From: Saccharum officinarum
Lineage: Eukaryota; Streptophyta; Magnoliopsida; Poales; Poaceae
DNA length: 64,000 bases
Reading direction: 5' to 3'
Assembly: GCA_020631735.1 (NCBI GenBank)
Contig: CM036199.1
Span: 18,393,553-18,457,552, forward strand
How positions within the stretch are numbered: position 1 is the stretch's first letter; each line of letters starts with the position of its first letter. Below are positions 9,928 through 22,070 of the stretch, in pieces. Both the position numbers and the translations under genes were made by a program. The notes under the pieces are model-generated. The model saw only the letters and a list, made by a program, of their open reading frames with translations. It ran no database searches and was not told the DNA's origin.

Positions 9928-12900
9928 TCAAGTGGGCACAGCAGTGAACTTCTTCTTTACGTATGTCCCTTGGTTATGATCGCTTCGTAACCATGGAGTG
10001 TCCTCATCATTTACCAAGATGCTAGGGTCTTTGTTCACTTTGAAGGGCGGAATTCGGTCATCCTTTTCATATTCTTCTGACATGTCCGACTTGTCCTCAA
10101 TTCCCACGATGACTCTTTTCCCTGAAAGAACTATGTGGCGCTTTGGCTCTTTGGTTGAGTCATTATCGTTTTTCCCTCTTTTTGGTTTGGTAGACATATC
10201 ATTGACATAGAACACCTGATTCACATCCTTGGCAAGGACGAATGGTTCGTCTTTGTACCCAATATTACTAAGGTCTACTGTTGTCATTCCATACTCGTTG
10301 TCTACTGTTACCCCGCCTCCGGTCACCTTGACCCATTGGCACTTGAACAATGGGATCTTCAAAGTAGGTGCATATTCTAGTTCCCATATTTCATCTATGC
10401 GTCCATAATATGTCTGCTTATTCCCATTCGGGTCTGTGGCATCTATGCGGACACCACTGTTTTGGTTGGTACTCCTTTTATCTTGGGCTACTGTGTAGAA
10501 TATGTTCCCATTTATCTCGTACCCTTTGTATGTGACGATATGCCATGATGGTTGCATAGCCAATAAATACAGTTGCTCATGGATGCTCTCATCACCTTGA
10601 CATTTTTTTCGCAACCAACCGCCGAAAGTTTCCATGTGCTTATGCGTAATCCAAGCTTCAGTCTTCCCTGGAAACTCGGATCGTAAGAGATCCTTGTATG
10701 TCTCAATATACGGATCTACCAAAGAGGAGTTCTGTAGAACTGTGTAGTGCGCTTTATTGAAATAATCATCATCCGTACCAATATATGTTTTCCTCCCTAG
10801 TGTCCCCTTTCCGCTTAGTCTCCCCTCATGTCTCGATTCAGGAACACCAATCGAGTCAAGGTCGGGAATAAAGTCAACACAGAACTCAATGACCTCTTCT
10901 GTTCCATAGCCCTTGGCGATGCTTCCTTCTGGGCGAGCACGGTTGTGAACATATTTCTTCAGGACTCCCATGAATCTCTCTAAGGGGAACATGTTGTGTA
11001 GGAACACAGGACCGAGAGTGAAAATCTCCTTGACTAGGTGAACTAGGAGGTGTGTCATAATATCAAAGAAGGAAGGAGGGAACACTAACTCAAAGCTGAC
11101 GAGACATTGAACCACATCATTCTGTAGTTTAGCTAGATCAGTTGGATCAATTGCCTTCTGAGAAATTGCATTGAGGAATGCACATAGCTTTACGGTGGCT
11201 AGACGTACATTTGGAGGTAGAATTCCTCTTAATGCAACTGGAAGTAATTGCGTCATGAGAACGTGACAGTCATGGGACTTTAAGTTACAGAATTTCTTCT
11301 CTGGCACATTTATAATACCCTTTATATTCGAGGAGAATCCAGATGGTACCTTGATGTTGTTTAAGCATTCAAACATGATTTCCTTCTCCTCTTTGCTTAG
11401 AGTGTAGCTAGCAGGACGTAAGTAATGGCGTCCATCATCTGTCTTCTCTGGATGCAGGTTGTCTCTTTCTCTCAAACAACGTAGGTCCTGTCGTGCTTCA
11501 AATGTGTCCTTAGGCTTTCCATACACACCCATAAAGCCTAGCAGGTTCACACAAAGATTCTTCGTTAGGTGCATCACGTCGATCGAGCTACGGACCTCCA
11601 GGACTTGCCAATAGGGTAGGTCCCAAAATATGGACTTTTTCTTCCACATGGGTGCGTGACCGTTAGCGTCTTTCGGAATAGGTTGGCTTCCATGTCCTTT
11701 TCCAAAGACGACTTTCACATCATTGACCATATCGAGTACATCCTCACCGGTTCGGTTGCGAGGCTTGGTCAGGTGGTCTGCTTTCCCTTTAAAATGCTTA
11801 CCTTTCTTTCTTACGGGGTGATTTGCAGGAAGAAATCGACGATGGCCAAGGTACACGACCTTTCGACATTTTTTCAAGAATACACCTCTAATATCACCGA
11901 AGCAGTGTGTGCATGCATTATATCCCTTGTTTGACTGTCCTGAAAGATTACTTAGAGCAGGCCAATCATTGATTGTTACGAACAACAATGCTCGCAGATC
12001 AAAGTGTTCCTGTTTGTACTCATCCCACACACGTACACCTTCTTTATTCCACAAAATGAGAAGTTCATCAATAAGTGGTCTCAGGTACACATCGATGTCA
12101 TTGCCAGGTTGCTTCGGGCCTTGGATGAGCACAGGCATCATAATGAACTTCCGCTTTATGCATAACCAAGGAGGAATGTTGTAGATACTTAGAGTAACAG
12201 GCCAAGTGCTATGACTACTGTTCTGCTCTCCAAAAGGATTGATACCATCTGTACTTAAAGCAAACCTTAAGTTTCTTGCGTCATTTGCAAACTCCGGGAA
12301 TTCTCTGTCGATTGCTCTCCACTGGGACCCATCAGCAGGGTGTCTCAACATATTGTCTACCTTACGGTCTTCTTTGTGCCATCGTAACAATTTTGCATGT
12401 TCTTTGTTTCTGAACAGACGTTTCAAGCGTGGTATTATAGGAGCATACCACATAACCTTGGCAGGGATTTTCTTACGTGGACGTTCGCCCTCAACATCAC
12501 CAGGGTCATCTCGCCTGATCTTATACCGCGACGCATGGCATACCGGGCATGCATCTAATTTCTCGTACTCTTTGCCATGGTATAGGATGCAGTCATTAGG
12601 ACATGCATGTATCTTCTCTATTTCTAGCCCCATAGGACAGATAACTTGTTTTGCTTCGTAGGTAGTGGCGGGCAATTCATTGTACTTCGGAAGCATCTTC
12701 TTTTGGATTTTTAGTAACTCTCCAAATCCCTTGTCAGATACACCATTCTTTGCCTTCCATTGCAGCAATTCTAGTGTGGTTCCCAACTTTTTCTGCCCTG
12801 CATCACAAGTTGGGTACAACAATTTCTTGTGATCTTCTAGCATCCGCTCGAACTTGATCTTCTCCTTTTCACTTTCACATTCTCTTTGTGCATCACGAAT

Positions 12901-13284
12901 GACCTGACAAAGATCATCAGCCGGCTCATCTTCTACGGCTACCTCTTCTTCAGCTTCTCCCATTGCAGTATCATTGAGGCACGCACCATCAGGAATAATA
13001 TCATTGTCGTCCCATTTTTCTTCTTCATCTTCTTCCATTACAACACCGGTTTCTCCGTGCTTTGTCCAACAAATATAGTTTGGCATGAAACCCGACTTGA
13101 ACAAGTGTGAATGAAGAGTCCTTGAGCAAGGATATTCCACTGTATTCTTACATATGGCACATGGGCAGCACATGAAACCGTCGCGTTTGTTTGTCTCGGC
13201 CGCACGTAATAAAGAATGCACGCCGTCAATGAACTCTTGTGAGCGGCGATCAGCATTATACATCCAATGACGGCTCATCTGCAT
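9928..13284 (-). CDS. TNP2-like CACTA transposase
   Basis: Single uninterrupted ORF of 1,118 codons. The sequence offers ATG at 13284 or 13278; the second gives the usual MSRHWMY-type start. Domain order, recognised by motif: transposase-associated zinc-ribbon-like domain (residues ~3-78, with CCPCAIC), TNP2 catalytic region (~210-560, with VICPMGLEIEKIHACPND and the STDGINPF motif), DUF4218 (~670-800, with FPLERFMG) and DUF4216 (~920-1020). TNP2 proteins bind the element ends and carry out cut-and-paste of En/Spm elements. The length fits full-size family members and no stop or frameshift is present, unlike the neighbouring PTTA gene. Confidence 0.95.
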   Translation of the reverse strand: MQMSRHWMYNADRRSQEFIDGVHSLLRAAETNKRDGFMCCPCAICKNTVEYPCSRTLHSHLFKSGFMPNYICWTKHGETGVVMEEDEEEKWDDNDIIPDGACLNDTAMGEAEEEVAVEDEPADDLCQVIRDAQRECESEKEKIKFERMLEDHKKLLYPTCDAGQKKLGTTLELLQWKAKNGVSDKGFGELLKIQKKMLPKYNELPATTYEAKQVICPMGLEIEKIHACPNDCILYHGKEYEKLDACPVCHASRYKIRRDDPGDVEGERPRKKIPAKVMWYAPIIPRLKRLFRNKEHAKLLRWHKEDRKVDNMLRHPADGSQWRAIDREFPEFANDARNLRFALSTDGINPFGEQNSSHSTWPVTLSIYNIPPWLCIKRKFIMMPVLIQGPKQPGNDIDVYLRPLIDELLILWNKEGVRVWDEYKQEHFDLRALLFVTINDWPALSNLSGQSNKGYNACTHCFGDIRGVFLKKCRKVVYLGHRRFLPANHPVRKKGKHFKGKADHLTKPRNRTGEDVLDMVNDVKVVFGKGHGSQPIPKDANGHAPMWKKKSIFWDLPYWQVLEVRSSIDVMHLTKNLCVNLLGFMGVYGKPKDTFEARQDLRCLRERDNLHPEKTDDGRHYLRPASYTLSKEEKEIMFECLNNIKVPSGFSSNIKGIINVPEKKFCNLKSHDCHVLMTQLLPVALRGILPPNVRLATVKLCAFLNAISQKAIDPTDLAKLQNDVVQCLVSFELVFPPSFFDIMTHLLVHLVKEIFTLGPVFLHNMFPLERFMGVLKKYVHNRARPEGSIAKGYGTEEVIEFCVDFIPDLDSIGVPESRHEGRLSGKGTLGRKTYIGTDDDYFNKAHYTVLQNSSLVDPYIETYKDLLRSEFPGKTEAWITHKHMETFGGWLRKKCQGDESIHEQLYLLAMQPSWHIVTYKGYEINGNIFYTVAQDKRSTNQNSGVRIDATDPNGNKQTYYGRIDEIWELEYAPTLKIPLFKCQWVKVTGGGVTVDNEYGMTTVDLSNIGYKDEPFVLAKDVNQVFYVNDMSTKPKRGKNDNDSTKEPKRHIVLSGKRVIVGIEDKSDMSEEYEKDDRIPPFKVNKDPSILVNDEDTPWLRSDHNQGTYVKKKFTAVPT

Positions 13285-13366
13285 TACATGACATAAATAT
13301 CATATTAAAACCTAGATCATAATTAATTATTTATACAACATGCGTGCCACCACAAAAGATACAAAT

Positions 13367-13902
13367 TTATGAAAGCATCGCTACAATGTAGACAATCTCA
13401 ACTACCACTAAAAGAACTAAAGCTAAAATACATTTCAGGAGCACAAGGATTTCGCGACCAATCTCAACTAAAACAGACAGATCCCCCGATTGTGCAACAT
13501 CTTTGGGCTTCTTCGGCTGGATCACTGCCTCATTAGCCGCCGTATCTGCCTGTTGTGCAAGATATTTTTGCACGAGTTCAACATACTCTTCCTCCCAGTA
13601 GAAGCCTGAACATCGTCCACTGCCATCCCACTGAAATTAAAACAAAAAATTAGAACTTTAATCACAACCATCATGAAAATAGGTATAAACTAACCATAAT
13701 CATTAAATACGATAAAATAACTCACATTGCGATCCGGACACTTGTAGAAGATACGATCCTTGTTGGGACCCTCCTTCTTCACTCGGTACTCCATCACAAT
13801 CTTCGTCTCATCATGACACTTGCCACATGGAATGAGAGGAAGGCCCGGCCTAAGTCGCTTTGAAAACCCATGAGAGGCCGAGGACCCGGAAGCAGTTGCC
13901 AT
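13367..13902 (-). CDS. Small GRF-type zinc-finger protein with C-terminal membrane segment
   Basis: Two exons, 13726-13902 and 13367-13630, joined at a GTGAGT donor and a TTTCAG acceptor in phase; 146 residues. The Cys positions CGKC (~27-30), CPDRN (~55-59) and GRCSGFYW (~64-71) match the GRF zinc-finger pattern, which spans the splice site. Residues ~118-144 form a strongly hydrophobic helix followed directly by the stop. GRF fingers occur in nucleic-acid-processing proteins; plant genomes hold many small GRF-plus-membrane proteins of unknown role. This is the first gene downstream of the right-end promoter of the CACTA and has the same orientation as TNP2. Whether it acts in transposition or is a captured host gene cannot be told from sequence. 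Confidence 0.85.
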
Positions 13903-14295
13903 CTACTCTCTATACTCATTTTTTAATACACTATAAATTTCTTCTTTTATAAACAAATAAAATTAACAAACTATAAAATTATCTACATCTCTAAACAATG
14001 ATATTTTTAACCTTCTTTCATGTAAATATGCAAGCTTAAAGTGATTTTGAGCTCAAATTGCTTACAAATGAAAAAAAAACCACAATAAAGAACCATAAAT
14101 ATATATAGTGAATAAAATGGCATAAGAAAATGGTAAAAAATGAGAGTATGAGATTGGTAACCTTTACAACTGAAGAATCGACGGAGGAATCGAAGAATGG
14201 ATGGAGGAACAATGGAGGGAGGGAGGAAGCAAGAACACCAGTGAGCTTCAAAATGTGCTGAGCTCGGGCTCGGGGAGGAAGGAGGAGACGGCCGA

Positions 14296-14301
14296 TTTAT
14301 A
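14296..14301 (-). promoter_or_regulatory. TATA box at CACTA 5' end
   Basis: The minus strand reads CTTTATAAATCGG right after the terminal repeat block and about 390 bp upstream of the GRF gene start. Confidence 0.6.
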
Positions 14302-14310
14302 AAGGGAGAA

Positions 14311-14600
14311 CATTTAGTCCCGGTTGATAGATCCAACCGGGACTAAAGGTAACTTTCCAACCCCGGGCGCAGCCACGGCCCGGGAGTAGACCTTTACTCC
14401 CGGTTGGAGCCACCAACCGGGAGTAAAAGTATACCTTTAGTCCCGGTTGGTGGCTCCAACCGGGACTAAAGGTCCCTGCCACCTCTGTCTGGCGCAGTAG
14501 CCGTTGGGCAGGGACCTTTAGTCCCGGTTGGAGCCACCAACCGGGACTAAAGGTATTTCTAGTCCCGGGGGCAAAAAATTCCGGGACTAGAGCCCATTTT
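14311..14600. repeat. CACTA right subterminal repeat array
   Basis: Inverted pairs of TTTAGTCCCGGTTGG and CCAACCGGGACTAAA with a few ACTCCC versions, ending just inside the CACTA terminus. Confidence 0.9.
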
Positions 14601-14636
14601 GGCCGAGGATCAAAGGTCTGTTCTCTACTAGTGAAG

Positions 14637-15018
14637 GTCATAGTATGGTATACTAGGTCATACTAGCTTGATATTTGTTAGAGAGATTCGAAGGGCAAAG
14701 TCTCGCTCGATCTGATCTAAGGACATGAGGATTTAACTAGGTTTAGACCCTTGCTTACATAGAAACCCTATGACCTAGGTGAGTATGTGCTTTGGTGAAT
14801 ATGCTAGGGCCACTCTTGAACTTGTAGGAAGAGCGCGAGGGCATCACTGGGCTAGCCCGGGTGCTAATGAGGGAGGTGGGCCGCTCTTTGGCCTGTCAAA
14901 AAGTGTATTAGTCAAACTTTTAACTGTGGTCATTAACAAAATGTATACCAAATTAATGAACAACAATGATTTTGTAAGAATTTTATGTTGATTACTTTGA
15001 ATCTCCAAGCATTTTGAA
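14637..15018. other. Intergenic, nothing recognised
   Basis: Flank of the CACTA. No gene or bounded repeat is supported. Confidence 0.4.
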
Positions 15019-15283
15019 ATACTCCCTGCATCCCCAAAAGAATATAATTCTTAATTTTTGATGAGTCAAATGATTTGTACTTTAACCAAACTTATAAAAA
15101 ACACTAAACATTTATTATACAAAATAAATATAACTAGATTAATTATGAAATATATTTTCATACTAAATCTAGTTGGAGACATAAATGCTAACACTATTCA
15201 CTATAAATTTAGTTAAACCTAAGCTAGTTTGACTAGTGCAAATCTCATAGTTACATCTTTTTTGGACAAAGAGAGTGAGTGTA
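15019..15283. mobile_element. Degenerate Stowaway-like MITE
   Basis: Begins TACTCCCTGCATCCCC and ends with the degraded inverse (GACAAAGAGAGTGAGTG). This is the CTCCCTCCRTCCC signature of grass Stowaway elements. Confidence 0.65.
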
Positions 15284-15287
15284 ACAT

Positions 15288-18200
15288 CAGCTCTAATTAA
15301 AGGGAACCGTACCCTACTATTATTGAGGTTTGGGCACTGGGCAAGATAGTGTTGTTGTTGTTTACCTTGGAAGTAGTTGGTACGTCATCCCTTGGGTCGC
15401 TTTGGTTGACACAACTAATTTGAAAGCAGGATGCCATAAAAGACCAGTGAGATTGGCATGTCCACATACCAGTATATCACCTCTGCTAGTGCTACCCAAA
15501 GCTTCTCGCCCTTCTCCGGAAGCTTTTTAGATCAAGTACTACGTACCTTCCATTTGTTTAGCTGTAATCAGTAATCACTCTCCTAGCCTCTATCGTACCT
15601 ATCTATAGTATTCCATTCCTTTCCGCCTTGGAGCAATCGACCTCCCCATCAGTTAAGCAGAGTAAAACTAGGATCTGTAATTTTCAACATTACTATCTTG
15701 TTCAAACACATGCACACCCGTCCATCTTAATTGATAGTTTGGTATCGATGGTAAGCACTAAGCAGGCATGTTTGCATCAGCTGCAGGCAATTCAACGCTT
15801 GTTACTTGGGATGGATCTCATCAATTCTGGCATTGCTAAGTGAAGCAATTGATCATGCATTAGTTATGGATGACAACTAAACCAAAATAGAATAAGGATC
15901 ACTATACCAGCCTGGAACTGTTGGTGCTTAAGATGTTGATGCATGACAGATGGCTTCTTCCATCTTGAAATATAAGGTTTTTTGTGGGGGTGGCTAAGGC
16001 CCCTCCAGTTCTTTCAAAAAAAATGTAAGGCCTTTTAGTTTATCATAAATCAAGCTATCCTAAATTTGGCCAAATTTATAACAAAGAGTATTAACCGAAG
16101 GATTTAAATGGGCTTGTCCCATTTTATATTTAGTTAAATCAATTAAATTCTAAGGCGCATACTAAATATAAGGTGCAATAATGTTTAGTCCTGCATGGGC
16201 TTTGTAGAGCCAATGATATTTCTATCTATGTAGGGTCATCCAGCATTTTCGTCCGAGGTTGATGAGGACATGACATATAGGAATATGAGCATTGTTGACT
16301 ATAATAATGTGAATTTGTTCCTATGTTTACAAAATGGTATCAGCAAAAACAAGAACAAGAAGCTTGGGGCCTCCATGGAAAGCATGAGGAAGAAGCAGCA
16401 GCATCTTTGGGGGTCTTCTCCTCTAACTCTGGCGGGTTGAGGGCAGAGGCGAGGGGGCCGTTGTCAGCCTACTTCTCCAACATGTTGAGGTCCTCCTCCT
16501 CTTCTCTTTTTGCTTTGTGGTCTGTATGTGAGAATGAGGGTTGGAGAGGGAGGTGAGGCTTGTGGGCTTTTTTGTGAGTGAGAGGAGGGTCTGACAAGTG
16601 GGGCTAGAAGAGGTAAAGGGTGGACAACACACCACCCTTGCGTGCTGTTAGACCGTCTAATGTGTAGTATCATACCGTCCAATAAGGTGATGTCCTTTGA
16701 AGACTTATCAGTTCTATCGAGGTCTTCATGGACTATCCGACAAGTGAGGTCAAACTACCCGACAAAATTTGACGGAGCCTAGAAAGCGTAGAAATTGATA
16801 TGCAAGTTCATGAAAAGACGAGATTAAGATGCGGATTAAGACACCTTGTGCTCGAGATGACGATCACATCGCTAACTGTCACGAGGATGATAGGGACAAA
16901 GTTGACCAGGCGGTGGAATAAAATTAGGTCATAGGAGAGGACAATGATGGGGGACATGGTGACACAGAGACATTGTCTCAACAAGCATCACTCAAAATGG
17001 GAGCCCTTCATCATGGAGGTGAGTGGCCCAAAGAGGCCGCATTCTAGGGTGAGGAGGAAACGGATGTGAGAGTGTTGCTTGTGGTTGATATTTCTTATGT
17101 CTATTGGATATTCCACACGCACATAGAAAATTTTGAAATAAAACTTCGTTCGGGAGTATTTCGAGTGTGGTATTTATAATTTCCTAAAGGAAAGCATATG
17201 GCTAAGATGATTAATAATATGATTCCTTATGATAAAGTTCTCAAACAATTGCACAACCTTAGTCGGGGGTATATGGCCGGCACGCGTTGCCTTAAGGAAT
17301 TAACGACAAGGGAAAGGTAAATGATCACTGTCGTGGTGGAATAATGCAGAGGATGGATAGGCTATCACCACCTAGCACCTGCCACTAATTATCTAGAGGC
17401 CTAGCCGTATCCATAGGCAAGTTATAGCCTAAGCACCATGCTTAATCTATGAACTCATTACTTCGATCTAGCTCTGATAAAATGAGATCAAAGCACCCTA
17501 ACTAAATGGTGGAACCCGTGCAAGGTAAAACCACTCTAAACAAGGTCGTTAACTAATCTACCAAGCTTAGAACAAAGCTCCAAAGCACACTTAACTAAGT
17601 AAGTAAGCTCGAATAAAGTACTTGAGTAAAGTAAAAGATATATTCTAAATAGAGTAAATGTATAAAAGAGGAAAGGTACAAAAGAGCTACACCAGACTCA
17701 GACGATTTCTTTCAGACTCTAAGGAGAGCTCTTGCTCTAACTCTATCTCTCACTACTAGCCTAGCCACTATGGAGTGGACTACACTAACTATAGCTTTCT
17801 CTCTTGAGTGGTAGTGAAGGCCAAAAAACCAACTCTAGTAGACCCGTAGATTTATTGGCCTCCTATTTTTTTCCTCCCACTACTCATTCCTGTTGCCTCC
17901 TACTCTTCTCTACCCAATTTTTTTCCTTCAACCATGACTCCTTGTGACGTCTTCCTCCGCCCGCCTCCTTCTCTTCCCCTAGCGTGGGCCCGTGCCCCGG
18001 CACGGTAGACACGACCAGCCCGGCACGGCAGCCACGACTTCCCTGATGTGGACTTCCCCTCCGTCTGTCTCTCCTTCGGCGACTTCCCTACGCGGCGCGA
18101 GCACATCCATGCGGGCGGTGCGCAACAATAGCGACCTCCATGCTGGCAGGATTTGCAGTGCCCCGCTCTCTAGTGACTCCCCTCCCTGTGAAACCTCCTC

Positions 18201-18490
18201 CAGCCACACCCTAGCGCGATGACCCTTGCCGATACTGATCTGTGGCAGAGAGAAGACAGAGGATGATGTATGGGCCTCACATGTCATTCTCACCTATAAT
18301 GAATTTGGGTAGTCTAATTTAGTTAGCATTGCTAGAGCAAAAAACAAAAAATGGATAGTATTGAAATAGGTGACTACACAAATCAAGAAGTAGGGGGTCT
18401 GATTTGTATAGCACTGTTGGAGATGCTCTTACTGCTTTACTTGTCATCTATCATTCTAGCCTCCATCGATTAACTATATCGTGAAAACCT
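15288..18490. other. Gene-poor region with decayed repeats
   Basis: No ORF with recognisable domains. Around 15970-16028 a 'gtgggggtggctaaggcccc' tail followed by A8 resembles the 3' end of grass LINEs. A purine/GC-rich patch at 16330-16660 and a pyrimidine-rich, multi-frame open patch at 17870-18230 were not identifiable. Confidence 0.4.
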
Positions 18491-18698
18491 CCATCTGCAG
18501 GGAACTTCGGTCCATGCTAGCACCCGGACGTCCAGACGCACACGCGTGTCCAGACGCCGCGCACCCATGTGCTGTTGCGCCTGCCCGCGTGCTTCACGCC
18601 CCGCGCCAGCACGCACCCGCACTTGCTGCTGCTTGGTCCGTGCGTGCTGCTGCTATGCCTGCTGGCTTGCTGCGCCCTGAGCGTGCTGCTGCTGCTAC

Positions 18699-20750
18699 TG
18701 AAAGGTCTTGATGGCTAGAGGGGGGTGAATAGCCTATTAAAAATTCCTATAAAGTATGCTAAATAAATTTATCAATATAACAAATAGCGTGATGCAAGTT
18801 TTGCTTAGCCTACAGGGGGTTTGCAAGACACCTATCCAATACACAATTCTAATGAATGTCACACAACCACATAAGTTAAACCACAAGAGGTAAACTAAAT
18901 AAGCTACTCTACTCTAGCTACTAAGCACTAGAGAAAACAACTAAGTACTTGAAATGTAATGCAAGAGTAGGGTAAGAAATATTTCACCGAGGGGCGATGA
19001 ATTGAGCTAACCAATCAATAATTCCAAGTGATGATATTCAAGATAATCAATCTACCAAGACAAATCAATCACAATCAACGAAGTGAAGACACGATGATTT
19101 ATCCTGAGGTTCACGTGCTTGCCGGCACGCTAGTACCCGTTGTGTCCCCCTTCACCACGTGGTTCAGTGGCTAATCGGTCTCTCACCGAGCCTCTCAAAA
19201 GACGCCACAAGAACCTACCAAATGGATAGGAGTTGCAATGACACGAGCAATATACTAATGCTACCTTACGGCACTCCGCCGGGGAAGGTGCAAACCCCTC
19301 ACAAAGATCACGGGAGGTGGCCAAGAACAATCACCAACACTTGCCACGCCTTCAAGCTGCTCCAAGCCATCCAGGTGGTGGCAACCACCAAGAGTAACAA
19401 GAAAAACCGCAGCAAATCAATCCCCCAAGTGCCTCTAGATGCAAATAAATGATCGATGCACTTAAATCACTCAAAGATCGCAATCGAATGCAAAAAAGAT
19501 GAGTTAGGATGAGAGAGAATGCTTTGGCTTAGCTCAATATGCTCACAAGTACGCCAAATGTCTAAGAGTAAGAGCTAGGAGCCGGTCAAGGGGTATTTAT
19601 AGACGTACCCCTTCATAAAGAGTCGTTATTCAAAAACGTGGGGTCAACAGACGCGTCTGTCGCCAAGCAATAGACGCAGCATACCAGCGTCCGTCGCTCA
19701 CGATCGCGCCATGTGTCTACTGTGTTCAAATTTCAACGGTCGATTCCAACCGACAGATGCGTCCGTCGCTGCCGAGTCCTAGCGTCTGTCGTCATGACGG
19801 ACATAGTCCAGTAAGCTCCATTTTGCGAAAACGATTGATAGACACGTCCCTTGCCCGCGCCGTCAGACGCGTCTGAGCGTCTGTTGCTCACGCGTTCGCC
19901 CGACCGTGAAACCCTGGGCGACAGACGCTGACGTAGCGCGTCTGTCGCTTAGGCGTTCGCACGTCTGTCGTGTGCGCGCTGAGAGCCACGACTAGGGTTG
20001 CCCGACAGACGTGCCCACGGCGTCTGTCGCTCCTAGAGCCGGCGTCTATCGCCTCTAACTCAAGCAAATTTCTAATTTTTCTTGCTCCACTTGTTTCACC
20101 CTTTCACATATGAGCTATTCTAAGTATGTGTATCACTTTAGCACATGTTTTAGCTCGAGAAACACCTCTGTGACTACGCCTCCAAATCTCGACATCGGCG
20201 TAAAGGAAAATAGGCGTTTCAACTCCTCGAAAACGCCTAAATCCCGCCTCGCAAGCTCGGCGGAAAGGAGAGAGAACCCCAAACCCTCTCTATCGCTCAA
20301 ACACCATCCCTATTGCAAATGTGCTAACACCACCCAGTGATCATCGTCATGTGCAAGTGTGTTAGCATTTTTATAATCATTTTTTGAGACGTTATTAGCT
20401 CTATCCAAATGCATATGCTCAATGAAATGTCACCTAGAGGCACATGTAGGACTAGAATTTATACGATAATTTCCCTCTTTATAGTACGACTATCTAACCT
20501 ATAATGTAACCACACCCACTAGGTGTCTTGGTTACCAAAGTACAACCTCTAGCATATACCTTTGCCTTGATCATCATAGGGTTGCACCTTGTTCCTCCTT
20601 TATCACCATGGTAAGCATTTCATCATCCACACTTGGTCATCATGTTTCACCATGCTATGTGCTAATCATCCTTTGCTACATACAATCTTAAGCACATGAT
20701 TAGCACTTGGGCATTGTCACTAATTACCAACACCAAACATAGAGCTTTCA
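18699..20750 (-). mobile_element. Solo LTR, Maximus/SIRE-type copia
   Basis: 2,052 bp, starting TGAAAGGTC on the plus strand and ending AGCTTTCA, flanked by the 5-bp duplication GCTAC (18694-18698 and 20751-20755). The minus strand reads TGAAAGCTCTATGTTTGG... to ...CACCCCCCTCTAGCC...CTTTCA, the Maximus-type LTR pattern. A minus-strand TATAAATA lies near 19592-19603. No internal region or primer binding site is present, so the element was reduced by LTR-LTR recombination. Confidence 0.93.
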
Positions 20751-21129
20751 GCTACGCCTACCCGCGTGCTTCGTGCGCCCACGCCTGCTGCTCCTGGGTC
20801 CGCGCGTGCTGCTACTGCTGCGCCTGCACGAGAGAGCATGTGCGTGAGGCCTGCACAGCTGCATGCAAGGGAGAGGGTGGGAGCACAGCGCACATACCTG
20901 TGTTGACCCAGCTGCATGCTCCATCATAGGGGACCAAGCCTGTTGGCCAGCTCTGACGCTCTACATGCGCACATGCACTTTTTGACTAGGGTGTGCTTTT
21001 GGGCACTAACTGGTCATTGTGTGCACGTTCGACTATTGGAGTTGGCCCGCATGACAGAGATAGGCAGCGCTGGATGGGTGCATGCAGCTCGTGCATGGCC
21101 GTGAGTCAGAGCGTGTGGGGAGCAGCACC

Positions 21130-21555
21130 TGCTACAACATACTAAAATCAGGTGAAACAATTGAAACAAACGTTTGCAGCATATGTATATAACAACTGCA
21201 ACATATAACAAAATCCAGATAAAGCACTTGCAACGTACATGTGAAATAGGTGAAACATTTACAATATACACTTGCAACATACGTGTATAGCTACAACAAC
21301 ATATACAACATCTAGATGAAACAACCGAAGCATTTGAAAACACACTTGCAATATACGTGTATAGTCACTGCAACATATACAACATCTAGATGAAACAGTT
21401 GCAATATACGTTTTAAATGGCTGAACCATTTGAAACATACACTTGCAATACATGTGTATAGCCATTGCAACATATGCAACACCAGATCTACTTTGCAATA
21501 TCCAGATGAAACATATGCAACATACATCTGAACCACATGAAACATACGACTATAA
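21130..21555. repeat. Degenerate tandem array of TTGCAACATA... units
   Basis: Roughly 60-70 bp units built from 'acttgcaacatacgtgtat', 'gcaacatatacaacatctag' and 'atgaaacagttgcaatatac', repeated about six times with drift. Not coding: the overlapping ORFs repeat the same shadow peptide. Confidence 0.75.
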
Positions 21556-22070
21556 CATGTGCTCATCTACTTGGTGCGTCCAATGAAGGTTGACGCGAGC
21601 GTGGGGGAGCATAGCGCGAGTCACGAGGCGTGGACGGCGCGAGGTGCGGGTAGGATGCGTGGCACGGGGTGGGTCAGGCGTGAGGCGCAGGGGCGCGCAG
21701 CACGAAGCAGGTCCGCCGTGAGGCACAGATGCGCACGACATGATGTGGTTCCATCCCGGTGGAAGCGTCCAGATTCTTTTAATATAATGGGTCGGTCAGA
21801 TCTGGTCCGCAGGCCCAGCAAAGACGTTCGGCTAGACGGATGCTTGGTAGAGAGCATCACCAGGGAAGTTAGTTATTGTAGAACTTGACAGCTATAACCC
21901 TAACATGCTCACAAGATCGAGTGAGCTTTGAACGTAACTGAGATTTCAGTCTTCTGTAACCAATAGGACGCGTGGAAATGGGAAGGGAGGAATTTTTTTG
22001 ATATGGTTACTGTACCATTAGATTGCAAACCTACGGACCTGATCACATCTGGAATCAACCCTGTGTTTAT

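Larger units (their letters stand above)
18500..21870. repeat. Unclassified GC-rich repeat unit hosting the solo LTR
   Basis: The left arm (18500-18698) carries CACCCGGACGTCCAGACGC and Gly/Ala/Cys-like GCTGCTGC runs. Similar composition resumes right after the solo LTR at 20751. The right edge near 21820-21865 shows a loosely inverted version of the left motif. It resembles a non-autonomous DNA transposon split by the LTR, but no target duplication was found. Confidence 0.3.

Noticed and set aside
9928..13284. Possible spliced start of TNP2 at a GTAATGCAG junction near 13279
   Set aside because: The sequence just before MSRHWMY resembles an acceptor, but an in-frame ATG is available and no upstream coding exon was recognised.
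21130..21555. CRISPR-like regular repeats
   Set aside because: Repeats are drifting, directly abutting and lack unique spacers of constant size; plant genome context.
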